Positions 11,051 through 22,000 of a stretch of 64,000 nt of DNA are shown here, in pieces. The DNA lies in contig OX291553.1 in NCBI GenBank assembly GCA_946406115.1, positions 4,779,001 to 4,843,000 on the forward strand, written 5' to 3'. How positions within the stretch are numbered: position 1 is the first letter of the stretch; the number at the start of each line of letters is the position of its first letter. The translations under genes and the position numbers were made by a program. The DNA is from Apoda limacodes. Taxonomy: Eukaryota; Arthropoda; Insecta; Lepidoptera; Limacodidae. The notes under the pieces were generated by a model. The model was not told the DNA's origin, made no database searches, and saw only the letters and a list, made by a program, of their open reading frames with translations.

Positions 11051-11270
11051 TGATGCTCGGCCGTCTGAGCGGCGTTGCGGGGCAGCGCGAGAGAGGGGCG
11101 CGGGGGGGCAAGGCGCGTTTGCGCGAGAGGTGCGGGAGCACTTCGCATAGGCGCTGGACGCGGGATGTCCCGGGACATGAGAGGGGCGGGGTAGGGAATA
11201 CCCGTGACTGAGACGGGCCCAGGGAAAGCAGACAGAAGTTTGTCTGTCTCTTTAGCTTTTGTTGCGTCAA

Positions 11271-11769
11271 TTAGCGCTGGAGGACGGCTCCAGGCGGTGA
11301 CAGCAGGGAGGGGAGTAGGCACGAGCGGAGCCTGTTGGCGGGGGGCGGGGGGGGGGGGCGCGATTTACCCTGTTTGGGTTTACGCTAGTTCTGTTTGGGA
11401 GCTTTCTGTGGCATTGTCCTGGGGTCGACCGCTTGTGTGGAGTCTCGACCCGGACGCCCTTGAGGCTGCACACATCGTTAATATTAAATATGGCTTTGCC
11501 CTCTTTGGTAAGAGGTCTAGCACTACGATCACCATGTCGTAGCACTCAGACCGGTTGCGGCCGTTGTACATACGATGTACTTCCCTAACTGGGAGGCCTT
11601 GGACGATTAAGTCGTCCTGGACAGTTTTTTCGGAGAATTCCTTAGGGACTCCCCTTATAACTGCCCTGAGCACGCGTTCTTCGGCCAGCGAGTACGTATG
11701 GTACTCGTATTTTTGAGCCGTAAGAAAGGCCGTCAGATTTCGGAAATCTGTCGGTGTCGGGACCTGCAC
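11271..11769 (-). pseudogene. Jockey copy 2 ORF1 (gag-like) fragment
   Basis: The reading frame VQVPTPTDFRNLTAFL, then RAVIRGVPKEFSEKTVQDDL, corresponds to the PRE_C2HC-type nucleic-acid-binding region of Jockey and X-element ORF1 proteins. A frame change near 11.45 kb shifts into a frame reading GVRVETPHKRS and GQCHR, where the zinc-knuckle region should begin. A proline-rich tail follows. The N-terminal part is missing at the junction with BEL/Pao sequence. Confidence 0.75.
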
Positions 11770-11772
11770 TTT

Positions 11773-12844
11773 AATTTTTCGACGTTTTTAAAACTTTGTA
11801 GGTAGTCGTCGACGTAATGGTTCACCTCAATTGGTTTAGCGGCCTCTGGAAATTGCTTCGCATACTCCCGCGCGTTTCTGTTTTTCACATAGATGGCTGT
11901 GGTCGGCGTACAGCACGCTCCAAATATAACTGAGGTCATTCCGTACTCAGTAGGTATGTTGTTTTGGTGCTCGCCGCCTTGGCTCTCGCCGTACCACAAA
12001 AATCGTAATGCATTTCTATCTTGCGGTCTTATTTTGACTTGCATGAACATCTCGACTATATCGCTGGACACGGCTACTGGGTGCTGACGGAACTTCATTA
12101 GGACCCCCGGTAGTGATCGTAGGAGGTCCGGTCCGGACAGCAACATGTCGTTTATGCTCTTGCCGTTTGTTCTGGCTGCGGCGTCGTGTACAAGACGTAT
12201 TTTCTTTTTCTCCGTGTTGATGACGGGAAAGTGCGGCAAGTATAGGGTGCGATCTTTTGGTGCAGACAACTCGGCGGGTTCTGCGTAACCTTTTTCTAAG
12301 AGGTTGTTGACACTCTGTGGGTACTTTTCTTTCAAACTTTCGTCCTTTTCTAGACGTTTTTTCAGGCCTTTCAGGCATCTGCGTAATTATTTTCAATTTT
12401 TTCTTTTTCGTTTTTCCATATCAACGGTACCTGTAGCCTACCGTCGGGTAAGCGCTCGGTATATTTTTCTAAATACTCGCTGGCATGCACATCGGGATCT
12501 TGCTTCATGGATTTTGGTTCGATGCATAGCAATTCGAGTTTGAAAAAATCTTTCATCTGTTCTTTGAAGTTCTCTTCGATGGTGGCGTGAGCGCATACAC
12601 TTTCGCTTTCTACGAATATCTTTTTTGATCTTCCGTGTGGCGCCCACCCTAGCTTTGTTTTTGACGCAACGGGTTGGTTTGGACGACCTCTCTTGACCTT
12701 TCTTGAGATGATGTATTCCCATTTGTCTTGTCCAATCAACATAGTGGGAACGGCGTGGTCATAGGTCAGCTGGTCGACGATGCCACTGAGATGTTTGCAA
12801 CTTTCGATGTCGGCTCGCTTTATAGTTTGCGTTGTGATGTTCAA
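11773..12844 (-). pseudogene. BEL/Pao reverse transcriptase
   Basis: The frame at 12335-11775 contains LVHDAAARTNGKSIND, SSDIVEMFMQVKI (motif A), FGACCTPTTAIYVKN and the YVDD box of HYVDDYLQSF, all in the order of Pao-family RT. The frame at 12844-12371 holds the region before the palm (LGWAPHGRSKK, LPDGRLQVPL). A stop lies between the two parts near 12.37 kb. Directly after the YVDD box the sequence switches to Jockey ORF1, so the thumb, RNase H and integrase are lost. Confidence 0.85.
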
Positions 12845-12894
12845 ATATGGAACCGTTTTTGCAGAGCGTATTAACAGCTGATTTTCTTAGTCGC

Positions 12895-13075
12895 GGCCTC
12901 GGACATTGAATTAGACAATCTTGCTATTTTTTGCTTCAATTTTCTGACCAGAAATGCCACGAACTGTGGTTTTATTGAACCAGTGGCTCCGATTTTCTCC
13001 GCCAACTCCTCCGTCAAAATTGTGACGCTAGAACCTTCGTCAAATAGGCAGTAAGTGTTGACGTCTCCCTGGGAC
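12895..13075 (-). pseudogene. BEL/Pao protease-like segment
   Basis: Minus-strand translation near 13060 reads TYCLFDEGSSVTILTEELA. This matches the aspartic-protease-like segment (DUF1758) that follows gag in BEL/Pao polyproteins. The active-site triad position reads DEG. It lies between the zinc-knuckle gag part and the RT, as expected. Frame breaks separate it from both. Confidence 0.65.
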
Positions 13076-14688
13076 CGGAGACAACAACAGGTGCTATTTT
13101 CAGCAGCACCTTTCCTTCAGCGGTTGCTGTGGCGACGTGCTCGATTGTCGGTTCTGGCGGCGGTGACGGCGAAGCGAGTTGGGCGGACTCTTCGGTGACG
13201 GTCGGCCGTTCTGTTCGCTCTTTTATCTCATGAAGCAGCCTGTGGTGTGAAAACTTGCACCCTTTTACACCGCATGGTCTCGCGCGGCAAGTATCTTTGC
13301 GATGTGAGCCGCTTATGCATCGAAAACAAAAACGTATTTTCTTTACGATTTCCCACCGTTCAGACACGCTTTTCTTTGAAAAAGTGGGACATCTCGACAG
13401 TCTGTGGTCGTCTTTGCACAGTGGACACGTCGTAGGCCCTCTTTGTCTCGTTTCAGCAGTGTGAAAAACTTTTTCGGTAGGTCACGCAAAGTCTTTTCGT
13501 TCCGTAGTACGCTCCTTTTCTGGCAGCGCGTAGCTTCCGCATTTGTCCGCTTCTATGTTGAGAAAATCGGCCATTTTCTTGAGTTCTGGTACGTCATCTG
13601 ACCGTCCAGCTCTGTAGTTGAACCATTTCGATCTCAATTTAGGAGTAAGCTTTTCACATACTACTCGCGCCATCTCTGGGTTGTAAAGGTACTCACGTTT
13701 GTTTAAAGCTTCTATCGTGGCGACACTGTTGCTTATTTTGCATGCAAAAATGCACAATTACGTGGTGATTCGTTCAGCTTATGTGCGGTTTTTATTTTGT
13801 CCATCTCAGACATAATAATTATCTCAGATCTTCCAAACCTGCGTTGACATTATAATGTCCGGTTCTGGGTCGACTAGTAGTAAACTGGACAGTTTCTTTT
13901 GCCGTAAACTGTAGGCTTCTTCGTAGCCTAGCTACATTCTCTACTTTAGAGAAATATTTCGCTGTACTCTGGTAAGACGATCGATAATTTAACCATTCGC
14001 TTGTGTTTCCTGTGAACGTTGGTAGTTCCTGAAAGTACCGAGGGGCAGCGCTAGGTGTATTATTCTGTCGCACGGCTTGCGCTAATGCATTTGCCAGCAT
14101 AGTTACATCGACGACGGTCGAACTTCCTTCCTTTTTCGTATGGATTTTTCCTCGACATATTCCTGCCGGTTTTGTTCGACGTTGGTCAATTTCCGATTTT
14201 TTTCGTGCGACGGTGGCGATAGCTAATAATGCAGATGGCCCCTGCTGCTCTTCGATCCACTATCTTACCCGTGATTCTCTCTTGACGCTCTCGCGGTCGT
14301 CGGAGTCTGACGACTCATCAGCCATTCTGGCCAGTCGTACTTTCGTTAGTTCTGCTTGGGCGTGTACTTCTTCCAGTTTTAGTCGTGATAATTCTTCAAT
14401 TAACTCTCTTTTTCGAGTTCTTCTTTCAGATTTCCTCGACCCGGCGATGCTCTTCGGCGGGTCAGGTACGGAGTTGGGTTGTTCTATGGCGGTGACGACG
14501 CTAATCTGTGCTTCTCTCGCGGCGTCGGTGGTGGACGCCGTCGTCGTCGTGGTTGGCCCTGACGACCAAGTATGCGTGGTCGTTTCTCCGGTCGTGGCGG
14601 TGGCGTTAGTCTGCGTGGCTGACGCGTCTTCATGCGTCTCGGCTGCGCCTTTACAGCTTCTTGTAACTTCGGAGGTGGTATGTTCCAT
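13014..14688 (-). pseudogene. BEL/Pao gag, fragmented
   Basis: Four successive open segments lie in the expected order. 14688-14260 is a Thr/Ala-rich N-terminus ending in a charged coiled-coil-like stretch. 14100-13819 contains LPTFTGNTSEWLNYRSSY, the DUF1759 core. 13757-13482 continues gag. 13367-13014 carries a zinc knuckle (CFRCISGSHRKDTC) and a second Cys/His cluster. Frame shifts separate the segments. The ATG at 14688 lies about 12 bases inside the right-hand direct repeat, which is unusual and may mean the LTR edge is a little further out than I placed it. Confidence 0.8.
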
Positions 14689-15162
14689 CGTCCACGGTTA
14701 GGTCGTAGTGAGAGAAGAGCTGGAATTCTAGCTTTCAGGGCTTTCTGGCTATACTAGATGACTACAGACGTTGTGCTATATGTCAAAAATAAACCTAAAA
14801 TTTGGACATACCTTTCAGTATTTTTGGTGTCTGTCAGTATGTTAAATCATGAAAAAATGTGTGATACAAGTTTTCAGGATTTTGCTTGTGCGCTGGTACT
14901 TGAGGGCTTAAAGTTATCTGTACGAAACCTACTTATCTCGATAGATGTCTACGAGAGGTATCTAGTGATACATTTACCTTTATCCTATGTAACCCGGTTG
15001 CTGAATTATAAGCTATTGTATTTCATAAGTTTACATGTAATTTGCGCCCTAACCATACTACTCACCGTAACGGTATAGATACCTACGTGTAGGGGCAAAG
15101 GTGTGCTTTTAAACTGTTATGCTTATTTTAGGAATAGCCTAAGGACTTCATGGCCCTAGCCA
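14676..15162 (-). repeat. Probable 5' LTR of the BEL/Pao element
   Basis: This is the direct-repeat partner of 7725-8212. The differences are mainly substitutions. It starts TGGTATGTTCC and ends CCTAGCCA when read on the plus strand. Confidence 0.65.
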
Positions 15163-15652
15163 GGTAAATTTTCAGACAGTCTTTCTCTCTTTTACCCATA
15201 GACCCATCCCTTTTGTATCTCTATCGCAGTCTATTATCATAGGAGTGAGGGAGAAAGAATGTACAATACTCAACACGCTAACTTTTTTCACCTGTAACTT
15301 AATAACCGTACATACGGTCTATATAGAACTTTACATGGTATTTCTGTACATTTTTGCACAAAAATTGGCATATGTTTTACTTACATATATTAAACTAAAT
15401 TTCCCGGTTTTTTGGGGATAGTCGTGCGTACAAAGTCGACAACATGTCGGTACTCACACAATATTATTTTTAATATCAACAATTAGTAGAGGGGAAATGA
15501 AACAAACCTACTCTACTTTTACCTAACTACATTTTTACACTTATTGTTATTACATGTTTTTAAATCTAAACTAGTCCCTATCAGGAAAATATTTTTTTTT
15601 GTGTAAATATATACTTATATTACGAAACATTACATGACAAAAATTATGCATT
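15163..15652. other. No gene recognised
   Basis: This is AT-rich flank outside the BEL/Pao LTR. No feature is supported. Confidence 0.4.
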
Positions 15653-15862
15653 ATGAAATTGAAAATGTGTGTTGTGTTAATTGCGGCTATGCTAGTGGTT
15701 CCATGTTGTGAAGATGAACAGATTCTTCACTGTAGGTATACAACAATGGACTTCACTGCACAAATGTTTAGATTTTACTTTGTCCAAATACATATTCAAG
15801 AGTTCCGTGATATTTCAAATACAGTTTTTAGGCACCATATTAATTGCCAATTTAGACGATGA
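15653..15862 (+). CDS. Possible small secreted ORF or first exon
   Basis: The 69-codon ORF starts MKLKMCVVLIAAMLVVPCC, which looks like a signal peptide with a hydrophobic core and small residues before a Cys pair. The rest is not recognised. A potential donor (AG|GTATAC) follows the TGT codon near 15734, so this may be a first exon rather than a complete gene. AATAAA follows the stop within a few bases. I found no downstream partner exon. It could also be chance. Confidence 0.25.
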   Translation: MKLKMCVVLIAAMLVVPCCEDEQILHCRYTTMDFTAQMFRFYFVQIHIQEFRDISNTVFRHHINCQFRR

Positions 15863-15904
15863 GTAATAAACATAAAAGAGAAAGTGTTTTATTTCTAATT
15901 GGGG

Positions 15905-16165
15905 TATTAATAATTTCGGGTAATGACCCGACTGCTGAATCAAGGAGTGTGGGTTCGATTCCCGCACAAGACAAACATTTATTATCTGTGTTTTCTTGAG
16001 TTTTTTATATGTACATTATTTATGTATTTACAAAAAAGTAAGATTATATGTATTTGTATCCATTGCTTGTTAACTATATCACAAGCTTAGCTTACTTTGG
16101 GACCGATGGCGGCGCTGTGTGTAATGTTCAAAAATATGTGTGTAATAATAATAATAAAATATATT
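15905..16165 (+). repeat. tRNA-derived SINE-like unit
   Basis: This has the same arrangement as the units at 4.64 and 63.26 kb. GGTAATGACCCGACTGCTGA is followed by a B-box-like GTGGGTTCGATTCC, then TTTGGGACC and a run of AAT repeats at the 3' end. Here it stands alone, without flanking LINE pieces, which supports its being an independent SINE. Confidence 0.65.
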
Positions 16166-16429
16166 GTAACTATATTGTTTTTCGGTCGTTATGATTATTT
16201 AAAAACCACTCAAAAGCTAATACACGAACTAACCAAAATATTCATGACTTTTTTGTGATATAACTAGTCTCCAACTAGTCCGCTATAGAAATAACATCTT
16301 ATGGGAATACAATACAGATTTAAAATACAACACATTATCTTCCGTTGTTCTTGGTCATCGGGCGGCCTAAGTATAGATGTAGAACAATGTCCCTATTTAA
16401 CTTAGGGATCAGTGCAAGTTTCATGAGTA

Positions 16430-16640
16430 TCGGTTCAGTAATTTTCAAGATCATCATATAAGCCCATTGACGTCCACTGCTGGACATAGGCCTGATCTAA
16501 CTTTCTCCGCAGCCTGCGACTCTGTGTCGCCTGTAACCAACGGCTCCCCGCTACCCTTACCAGGTCATCTGTCTGTCTAGTGGGGGGCCGTCCCACGCTG
16601 CGCTTTCCGGTTCGTGGGAACGTTTTCAAGATATGGGCTC
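16430..16640 (-). mobile_element. RTE-type LINE 3' end fragment
   Basis: The minus-strand frame reads VGRPPTRQTDDLVRVAGSRW and ends AYVQQWTSMGLYDDL. This is the conserved C-terminus of lepidopteran RTE-like reverse transcriptases. The DNA includes CCACTGCTGGACATAGGCC, widely repeated in moth and butterfly genomes, and ends in a short TGATGATC-type tail. Only the last 60 or so codons are present, so it is a dead 5'-truncated insertion. Confidence 0.75.
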
Positions 16641-17509
16641 TTAATGTTCAATGTGTATGAATCACTAGAAAGACACATCGTTGGTTTAATACATTGGTTT
16701 ACCGCGGTGGTGCAATAAAATTATTCGGATATTCGATACCTACCCCTCTAAACTCTTATAATTGCGTTTTATTTTCCTTGAAGTCGAAAGCTATAAAATA
16801 AAATTATAAGGTCTCATATCTTTGCCGATAGTAGATTGTAACTATGCCACGGTCTTTAATAGACGAATGTAACTAGGTCATGAATTACGAAGAAGTAGGA
16901 TGTTAGGGAAAGTCCATGTATTTGTACTTTCCCTTATTTAATTCAGCCTAAAATTGAATTTCTTTTATTTGCATTGCAAAGTAGGTTTACTTACAAAATC
17001 ATCTCATAGATTCAGTTAAGGTTTATATAGGATTAAATTAAAAAATATTGCTAAGAGCCCACCATTTCATTGCTGCCTATAATGTAATGTAATGGACTAC
17101 GTAAGCACCAAAAGCCTTTTTCACAGACGTGGTAATCCACCCTCAATTTGTAACAGTACAAACAACACCTAAGAGATCAATAAAATTTGTAAAAAGCTCT
17201 CATTTGTTTATTTAATAGATTTTGTTACTGAATTATTTATTTATTCAAATAGCGTCTTTAACCTACATACACCCTTGTTCATTAATTTTTACGGTTTGCT
17301 TGGTGACATGCATAATTTTGAGATTAAGTAAGTTTCTAGAGCAAGTTGTAGGTAAGCGAAATAGAATTCACCCGTGTATGAAAAAGCCTACAGTACATAA
17401 TAGTTATTACCCGCGGCACCGCCATCAGTGTCTTAAGCTGTGGTATTCTTACAAGTAAGTACATTAAAATCTTTTCCTTCAAGTAAGTACCTTAAAATAT
17501 ACATTAATT
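16641..17509. other. No gene recognised
   Basis: This is AT-rich and non-coding by eye. A weak ORF at 17.22-17.46 kb has no recognisable features. Confidence 0.35.
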
Positions 17510-17708
17510 TTGACGTGACAACGTCTTATAAATTGGTTTGCCGGGTGACACTTCAAGAAACTGCGTTACGCTCCGCTCACGTTATGCGCTCACAATGAGA
17601 GCGAGTGAGAGGCACGCGCCCGCCTAAGAGCGAGAGAGACAGACATAAAATCATTGTCACGTAAAACTTTCGCCCGTATACCGACTTTACAGGCAACCAG
17701 TTTTTATG
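17510..17708 (-). repeat. About 200-bp interspersed repeat, copy 2
   Basis: This is the inverted copy of the block at 6386-6600. It reads TGACAACGTCTTATAAATTG at its left end and AGGCAACCAGTTTTTA at its right. A few base substitutions separate the copies. Confidence 0.7.
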
Positions 17709-17789
17709 ATCCAAAACTGATATAATCGGATCAACCGAAGGTTTTATACAATTATAGCAAAACCAAGGTAAGTAACCAATATCCTACTT

Positions 17790-18003
17790 ATATTATAAAC
17801 GCGAAAGTTTGTAAGTATGTTTGTTACTCAATAACGCTTCAGCCACTGGACGAATCGGGATGAAACTTGGCACACCTATAGATTAGGTCCTGGAATAGCG
17901 TTTTTGTCCCGAAAAATTCAAAAGTTCCCGCGGGAATGAATATAACCGAGCTTAAACGAACTAAAGCGATAGCAACAGCTTGATACAGCAAACTTCATTA
18001 GTG
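17790..18003. repeat. Interspersed non-autonomous repeat
   Basis: ATATTATAAACGCGAAAGTT followed by CACTGGACGAATCGGGATG and AAACTTGGCACACCTATAG is a combination seen throughout lepidopteran genomes in Helitron-like or other non-autonomous repeats. No ends are clear here. Confidence 0.4.
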
Positions 18004-18161
18004 TAATTAAGGAATAAATCACAGTATTAATACTGTGATTAAATAAAGGAGTCCCACGCCGATAACCGAATTTAGGGCGGGCTAATTAAGGAGAAAATCA
18101 CAGTATTAATACTGTGATTAAGTAAAGGAATCCCACGCCGATAACCGAATTTAGGGCGGGC
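18004..18161. repeat. Two 79-bp tandem units with a perfect 24-bp palindrome
   Basis: Unit 1 is 18004-18082 and unit 2 is 18083-18161. Each holds a perfect palindrome (18017-18040 and 18096-18119) whose left half is AATCACAGTATT, followed by CCCACGCCGATAACCGAATT and TTAGGGCGGGC. The two units differ at about four positions. The GGGCGGGCGGAGCCGCTGGC end resembles, in reverse, the sequence at 60.18 kb. Confidence 0.85.
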
Positions 18162-18229
18162 GGAGCCGCTGGCAAAGTCTAGTCGTTGATGAAAGTATTA
18201 AATTAAATAAACGACTAAATTTTTTTTCG

Positions 18230-19080
18230 ATGCTTATTCAAAATGAGAGGCTAAAAGTTCCCGTGGCACCTCTAGGGTCCTCCAGGGTCCTCCAAGGGTG
18301 CCTTGGGTCCGGAATGTAAAATACTAACTTCAACTACATGAGATCTCTTAGACCTGATGAGAAGTCTGAACATGTGACTGACCACCGATCTTTTAATTGG
18401 TACCGCCAAATATCCCTTCAGACCAGTTATACTGTTGAATTGTACCATTAATGTTACAAATAGTACTAAGTTGTCCCATTTATACCTGTCATGGTACAGG
18501 TGGTGGTGGTACCAGTTATACCATTTGACAATTATATCATGGTATTAATGGTCTTACTTCTCCCATCGATACTCTTAATGGTTTATGTGGGATAGGTTAA
18601 GACCATTTATACCATTGGATTATACATTTATTGGAGCTTTAAAACTCTAATCCAATGATCAAATCCATTAATGGATTAGGTTCCGCTTTTAATTCCACTC
18701 TATTTCACTTCCAAAAAGGAATTGGAAACAGGACTAGATTGGAATAGTTTTTCTATGCCCACTATAATGCGTCTCCAAAAACCAGTTGGTGACAGGACTA
18801 GAGTAGAATAGTTGGTCTCTTCTAATCCATCCATTATTATTTTTAGGGTTCCGTAGCCAATAGGCAAAACGGAACCTTTATAGTTTCGTCGTGATTCATA
18901 AAGATAGATCTCATCAAGATCTTTATTTGGGATGACAGGTGTCAAACTAAAAAGGGCTATTCCTCCGAAATAATTGATTATAGACTAGTGGTTTCTTTAC
19001 AGAAATGAAAGGTCTCATCAATATCTATATTTCGGATCACAGCTGTCAAACTAGAAAGAGCTATATCTATAATGTGAATT
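18230..19080. repeat. Non-coding region with internal imperfect duplications
   Basis: There are paired segments. ACAGGACTAGATTGGAATAG (about 18729) pairs with ACAGGACTAGAGTAGAATAG (about 18792). TCTCATCAAGATCTTTATTT (about 18908) pairs with TCTCATCAATATCTATATTT (about 19013), each followed by a GTCAAACTA block. Between 18.4 and 18.65 kb the words TACCATT and ATGGT recur. No coding region was seen. Confidence 0.5.
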
Positions 19081-20044
19081 GCGAGATTCAAGAATATACC
19101 AAAAACCAAAAACAATTATCATAGTAAGAATATCACCACTTTAGACTGGCCAAAAAACTTTAATAAATTGTAGAAACTAAAAAAAACCAAAGACGCCCGT
19201 GGGTCAATAACAGTGTGTTGTTCATAGTTATAACAATAGTATAGATAAGATTAAATTTTTTAGATATAGTGCAACTAACTTTTTTTACCTAGTATTTGAA
19301 GAGTAAGCCCTTCAAAACAATATCAATTTTAATATAATTTTAATCTTGTCAAATAATTGGTACTCTTGAATAAAATTTCATTGCGATGGTGATACGTGAA
19401 GTTAGCTTCATATGCCAAGAATGTACAGAAAAAAGCTCTTTAAGATTATTTTTTTAATCAACAAACTGTGAACCTGTGTAACCTGTGTTTGTAATTCAAA
19501 GGTTTCCTTCGAAAACGAAGCTTACAACTTAGCTTAGTGATTGAAGCTGGCCGATGATGGCAGTCAATAAAAAAAATTATATTCTTTTGCTTTTTGCCCT
19601 TTCATGCTCATAGGAGTTGAATTTTAGACAAACCCTTACATAAACAAATATATCACAACATTATTTACTACAAAATATTTGTAAACTTCGCAGTCGCACG
19701 CGATGTACGCGCTTGTGAGTTGATTTTCAAAAATTTGCTTAACCTATTAGGGATACTATAGTGGCTGAATTTTCAAAAATCCCAAAACACATGGTTTTTA
19801 AATTGTCTTAAAAATCATATTTACCCAAATTTCAAGTAAATTGACTATAGAAATGTATTATCCAAGACAAACTCTCTAATTTCCTTTTCCCTGTAGGAGT
19901 AGAATTTTAAAGAACAACAAACATTCTACATATTTTAACATGATTTTGTGATAACAAGCATTAATATTAAAATGCAATTTTTTGATATCCTGTAGCACAT
20001 TTTCCACTTATTGTGTTACTGATAATTATTTGTAAAACAAATCC
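19081..20044. other. No gene recognised
   Basis: This AT-rich sequence has recurring TAGAATTTT-type phrases (19.62, 19.91 and 20.33 kb) that suggest degraded copies of one repeat. Nothing further is supported. Confidence 0.3.
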
Positions 20045-20095
20045 TTATTTGAATAAACCATTTTGACTTTGACTTTGACTTTGACTTTGACTGAA
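20045..20095 (+). repeat. LINE-type tail with (TTTGAC)n
   Basis: ATTTGAATAAACCATTTTGA is followed by about five TTTGAC repeats. This is the kind of simple-repeat 3' tail found on insect non-LTR retrotransposons. No coding part is attached. Confidence 0.5.
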
Positions 20096-20099
20096 CAAT

Positions 20100-21059
20100 T
20101 ATACTAAGTTTGAAGGAAATTTTACCACGGAATTATTATTTTCCCAGACTGCTATTCACCGTTTTCACACAAAGAATTCTAATACAAAGTTTTATTCCTT
20201 ATTTCACCAAACTCGCGGATGATTTTTTAAAAATATGAGATTTCATGTCACAAACAATTCATTCTTAGTTTTAAAAATGATAAATTTTCATAAAAACTTC
20301 AAACCACTATTTCATTTCCACAGGCATTGAATTTCGAAAAATCCCTTTTTTAGAGGAAATATATCGCAGTTTTTCTCCATACATTTTTGGCCTTTGATTT
20401 TGGCACTAGAGCTGTTATTTTATGTATGTATGATAGATATACACAATCACTATTTCTGTATGTTTCCCTTTTTTTTGATATACCTGTGCGGACAGACCCT
20501 TCGAAATCTGTGGCACAAGGTTTTGCCCGTGACAAGAGTTTCTTCTGAGGCGTTTGAGATATAAGGAAAACGCGTATATGCACACAACAGACCGATTTTA
20601 TTTTTTATTTAACTTATGCTTCTAACTTCTGCTTCTAACTTAATTCTAACAAACATTTACAAATATTTCACTTTACATATTATATATTAGTATCTGATGG
20701 ATACTTCTTGAAGCTTCTTGATTGACTGAATACAAATACAAAATTTGTTCTATATTTATAATAAAAATAAAAACCCCATCAGAGGGAGAGGTTGTTCCAT
20801 AGAACCTTCTAGATTTAGTACTTAACTTATTGTACTTACTGTGGTGACTGAAAATCTAGCCCACACAAAAACTTAGTGAAAGACAACATATAGTAGTCGA
20901 TATAGACATATATCGAAAGTGTAGGTATATCTACCTAGCTATAAATCGCTTCTGACAGTTGGCTATCTCTATCGGCTCTATCGGCTATTGCCATCACAGT
21001 CACACGATTTGCGGCTTGACTATAAAATAACGTTGTTTTACATTTTTAGGTTTTGTTAT
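20100..21059. other. No gene recognised
   Basis: No supported feature is present. A weak minus-strand ORF at 20.35-20.58 kb has no recognisable domain. Confidence 0.35.
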
Positions 21060-22000
21060 AGGCATCCTCCTATCGCCCTATAAGTACACTAAAGGCCCTT
21101 GGTAAACTCTATGAACGCCTCCTCCTCGCTCGCCTACGGAACGCTATAGTCTCCAGAGGCATTTTAATAGACGAGCAGTTCGGCTTCCGTGCCAAACACT
21201 CATGCGTCCATCAAGTCCTCCGCATAATGGAACATATTCTCACTGGCTTCCAACCAGTATTAGGTAAGGCCCGCCACACGGGCGCTGTCTTCTTCGATGT
21301 AGCGAAAGCTTTAGACAAACTCCGTCCGTCCTCTTTACAGTAGGCTGCCCTCCGCGGCCACCTCCCCTCTCACTCTTCGGTCGTGCCATTCCATGGCAAA
21401 ATACGACCAAATATCTCGGAGTGATCATGGATAGTCGTTTGAACTTCCACGCTCACACCAAAATAGTCAGAGACCGAGCCGCTTTTGTCCTCGGTCGTCT
21501 TTATCCCATGATAGGCAAGTACAGTAAGATGTCGCTTAGAAATAAGATGAATCTTGACACAACTTGCATCCGCCCCATACTAGCTTATGCTTGCGTAGTC
21601 ATGGCGTTATCCAAGCGCAATCTCCACAAACTTTAGACCCTCCAAAACCGCTTTCTCAGAGCGGCCTCTGGAGCCTCTTGGTACGTCCGCAATGCGGACC
21701 TACACAGAGACTTCGATCTCTCCACGATTCCCCAATATTTCAAAGACTTGGCAGTCCGCTTTTTCGAGCGTACGCAAAATCACCCAAATCGATCGGGTTC
21801 GTCGGCGCCCACGAGGTATCAAAGAGTGCCGGGGCCCTTCTCGCCCCCATTCAACCGCAACCGTACCCGCGTAACGGGTAACTCCCCTCCTGGCGGTGAC
21901 TCACCTTCGAGTTCGAGACTCACGCCGGTCGAAGGGACGCCCCCGAGAGCGACAACCCTTGAGCCCTTGAGAGTTGGGCGCTATATCAAAAAAAAAAAAA
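21060..22000 (+). mobile_element. Jockey-like LINE, copy 3, RT core deleted
   Basis: The copy begins in the RT fingers (broken frame of SYRPISTLKALGKLYERLLL) and runs through FGFRAKHSCVHQVLRIMEHI to FDVAKALDKL. It then jumps directly to the SLFGRAIPW/thumb region, removing motifs B and C. The thumb (CIRPILAYACVVMALSKRN) and the basic tail follow. It ends in GGGCGCTATATC plus an A run at about 21988-22000. It is 5' truncated and internally deleted, so inactive. Confidence 0.8.

Larger units (their letters stand above)
8219..11771 (-). mobile_element. Jockey-like LINE, copy 2, most complete
   Basis: The element lies on the minus strand, with its A tail (T-run) at 8219-8241. It retains part of ORF1, the endonuclease and the reverse transcriptase, about 3.55 kb in all. 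The 5' end is truncated inside ORF1 at about 11771, where BEL/Pao RT sequence begins. 5' truncation is typical of target-primed reverse transcription. Frame breaks occur within ORF1 and between the endonuclease and RT, so it is inactive. No target duplication could be identified, because the sequences on the two sides belong to different parts of the BEL element. Confidence 0.85.
7725..15162 (-). mobile_element. BEL/Pao LTR retrotransposon, broken, with nested Jockey
   Basis: Two direct repeats of about 488 bp (7725-8212 and 14676-15162) bracket a minus-strand internal region. It holds gag (about 13.0-14.69 kb), a protease-like segment and the reverse transcriptase (11.77-12.84 kb). The 3' half of pol (RNase H, integrase) is absent, and its place is taken by a Jockey LINE at 8219-11771. 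I estimate the repeats to be about 95% identical by eye. Both start TGG and end CTAGCCA, and similarity extends a further six bases (GGTAAA), so the exact LTR edge is uncertain. I did not find a convincing primer-binding site or target duplication. Confidence 0.7.

Noticed and set aside
10893..11545. Long GC-rich ORFs on both strands
   Set aside because: They are shadows of Jockey ORF1/ORF2 sequence in other frames. Only the frames with nucleic-acid-binding and endonuclease motifs were kept.
14758..15078. 106-codon plus-strand ORF
   Set aside because: It lies wholly inside the BEL/Pao LTR on the antisense strand. The partner LTR at 7.8-8.1 kb has the frame broken.
18004..18161. CRISPR-like array
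   Set aside because: There are only two units with palindromes, no variable spacers, and the genome is eukaryotic. It is a simple tandem duplication.
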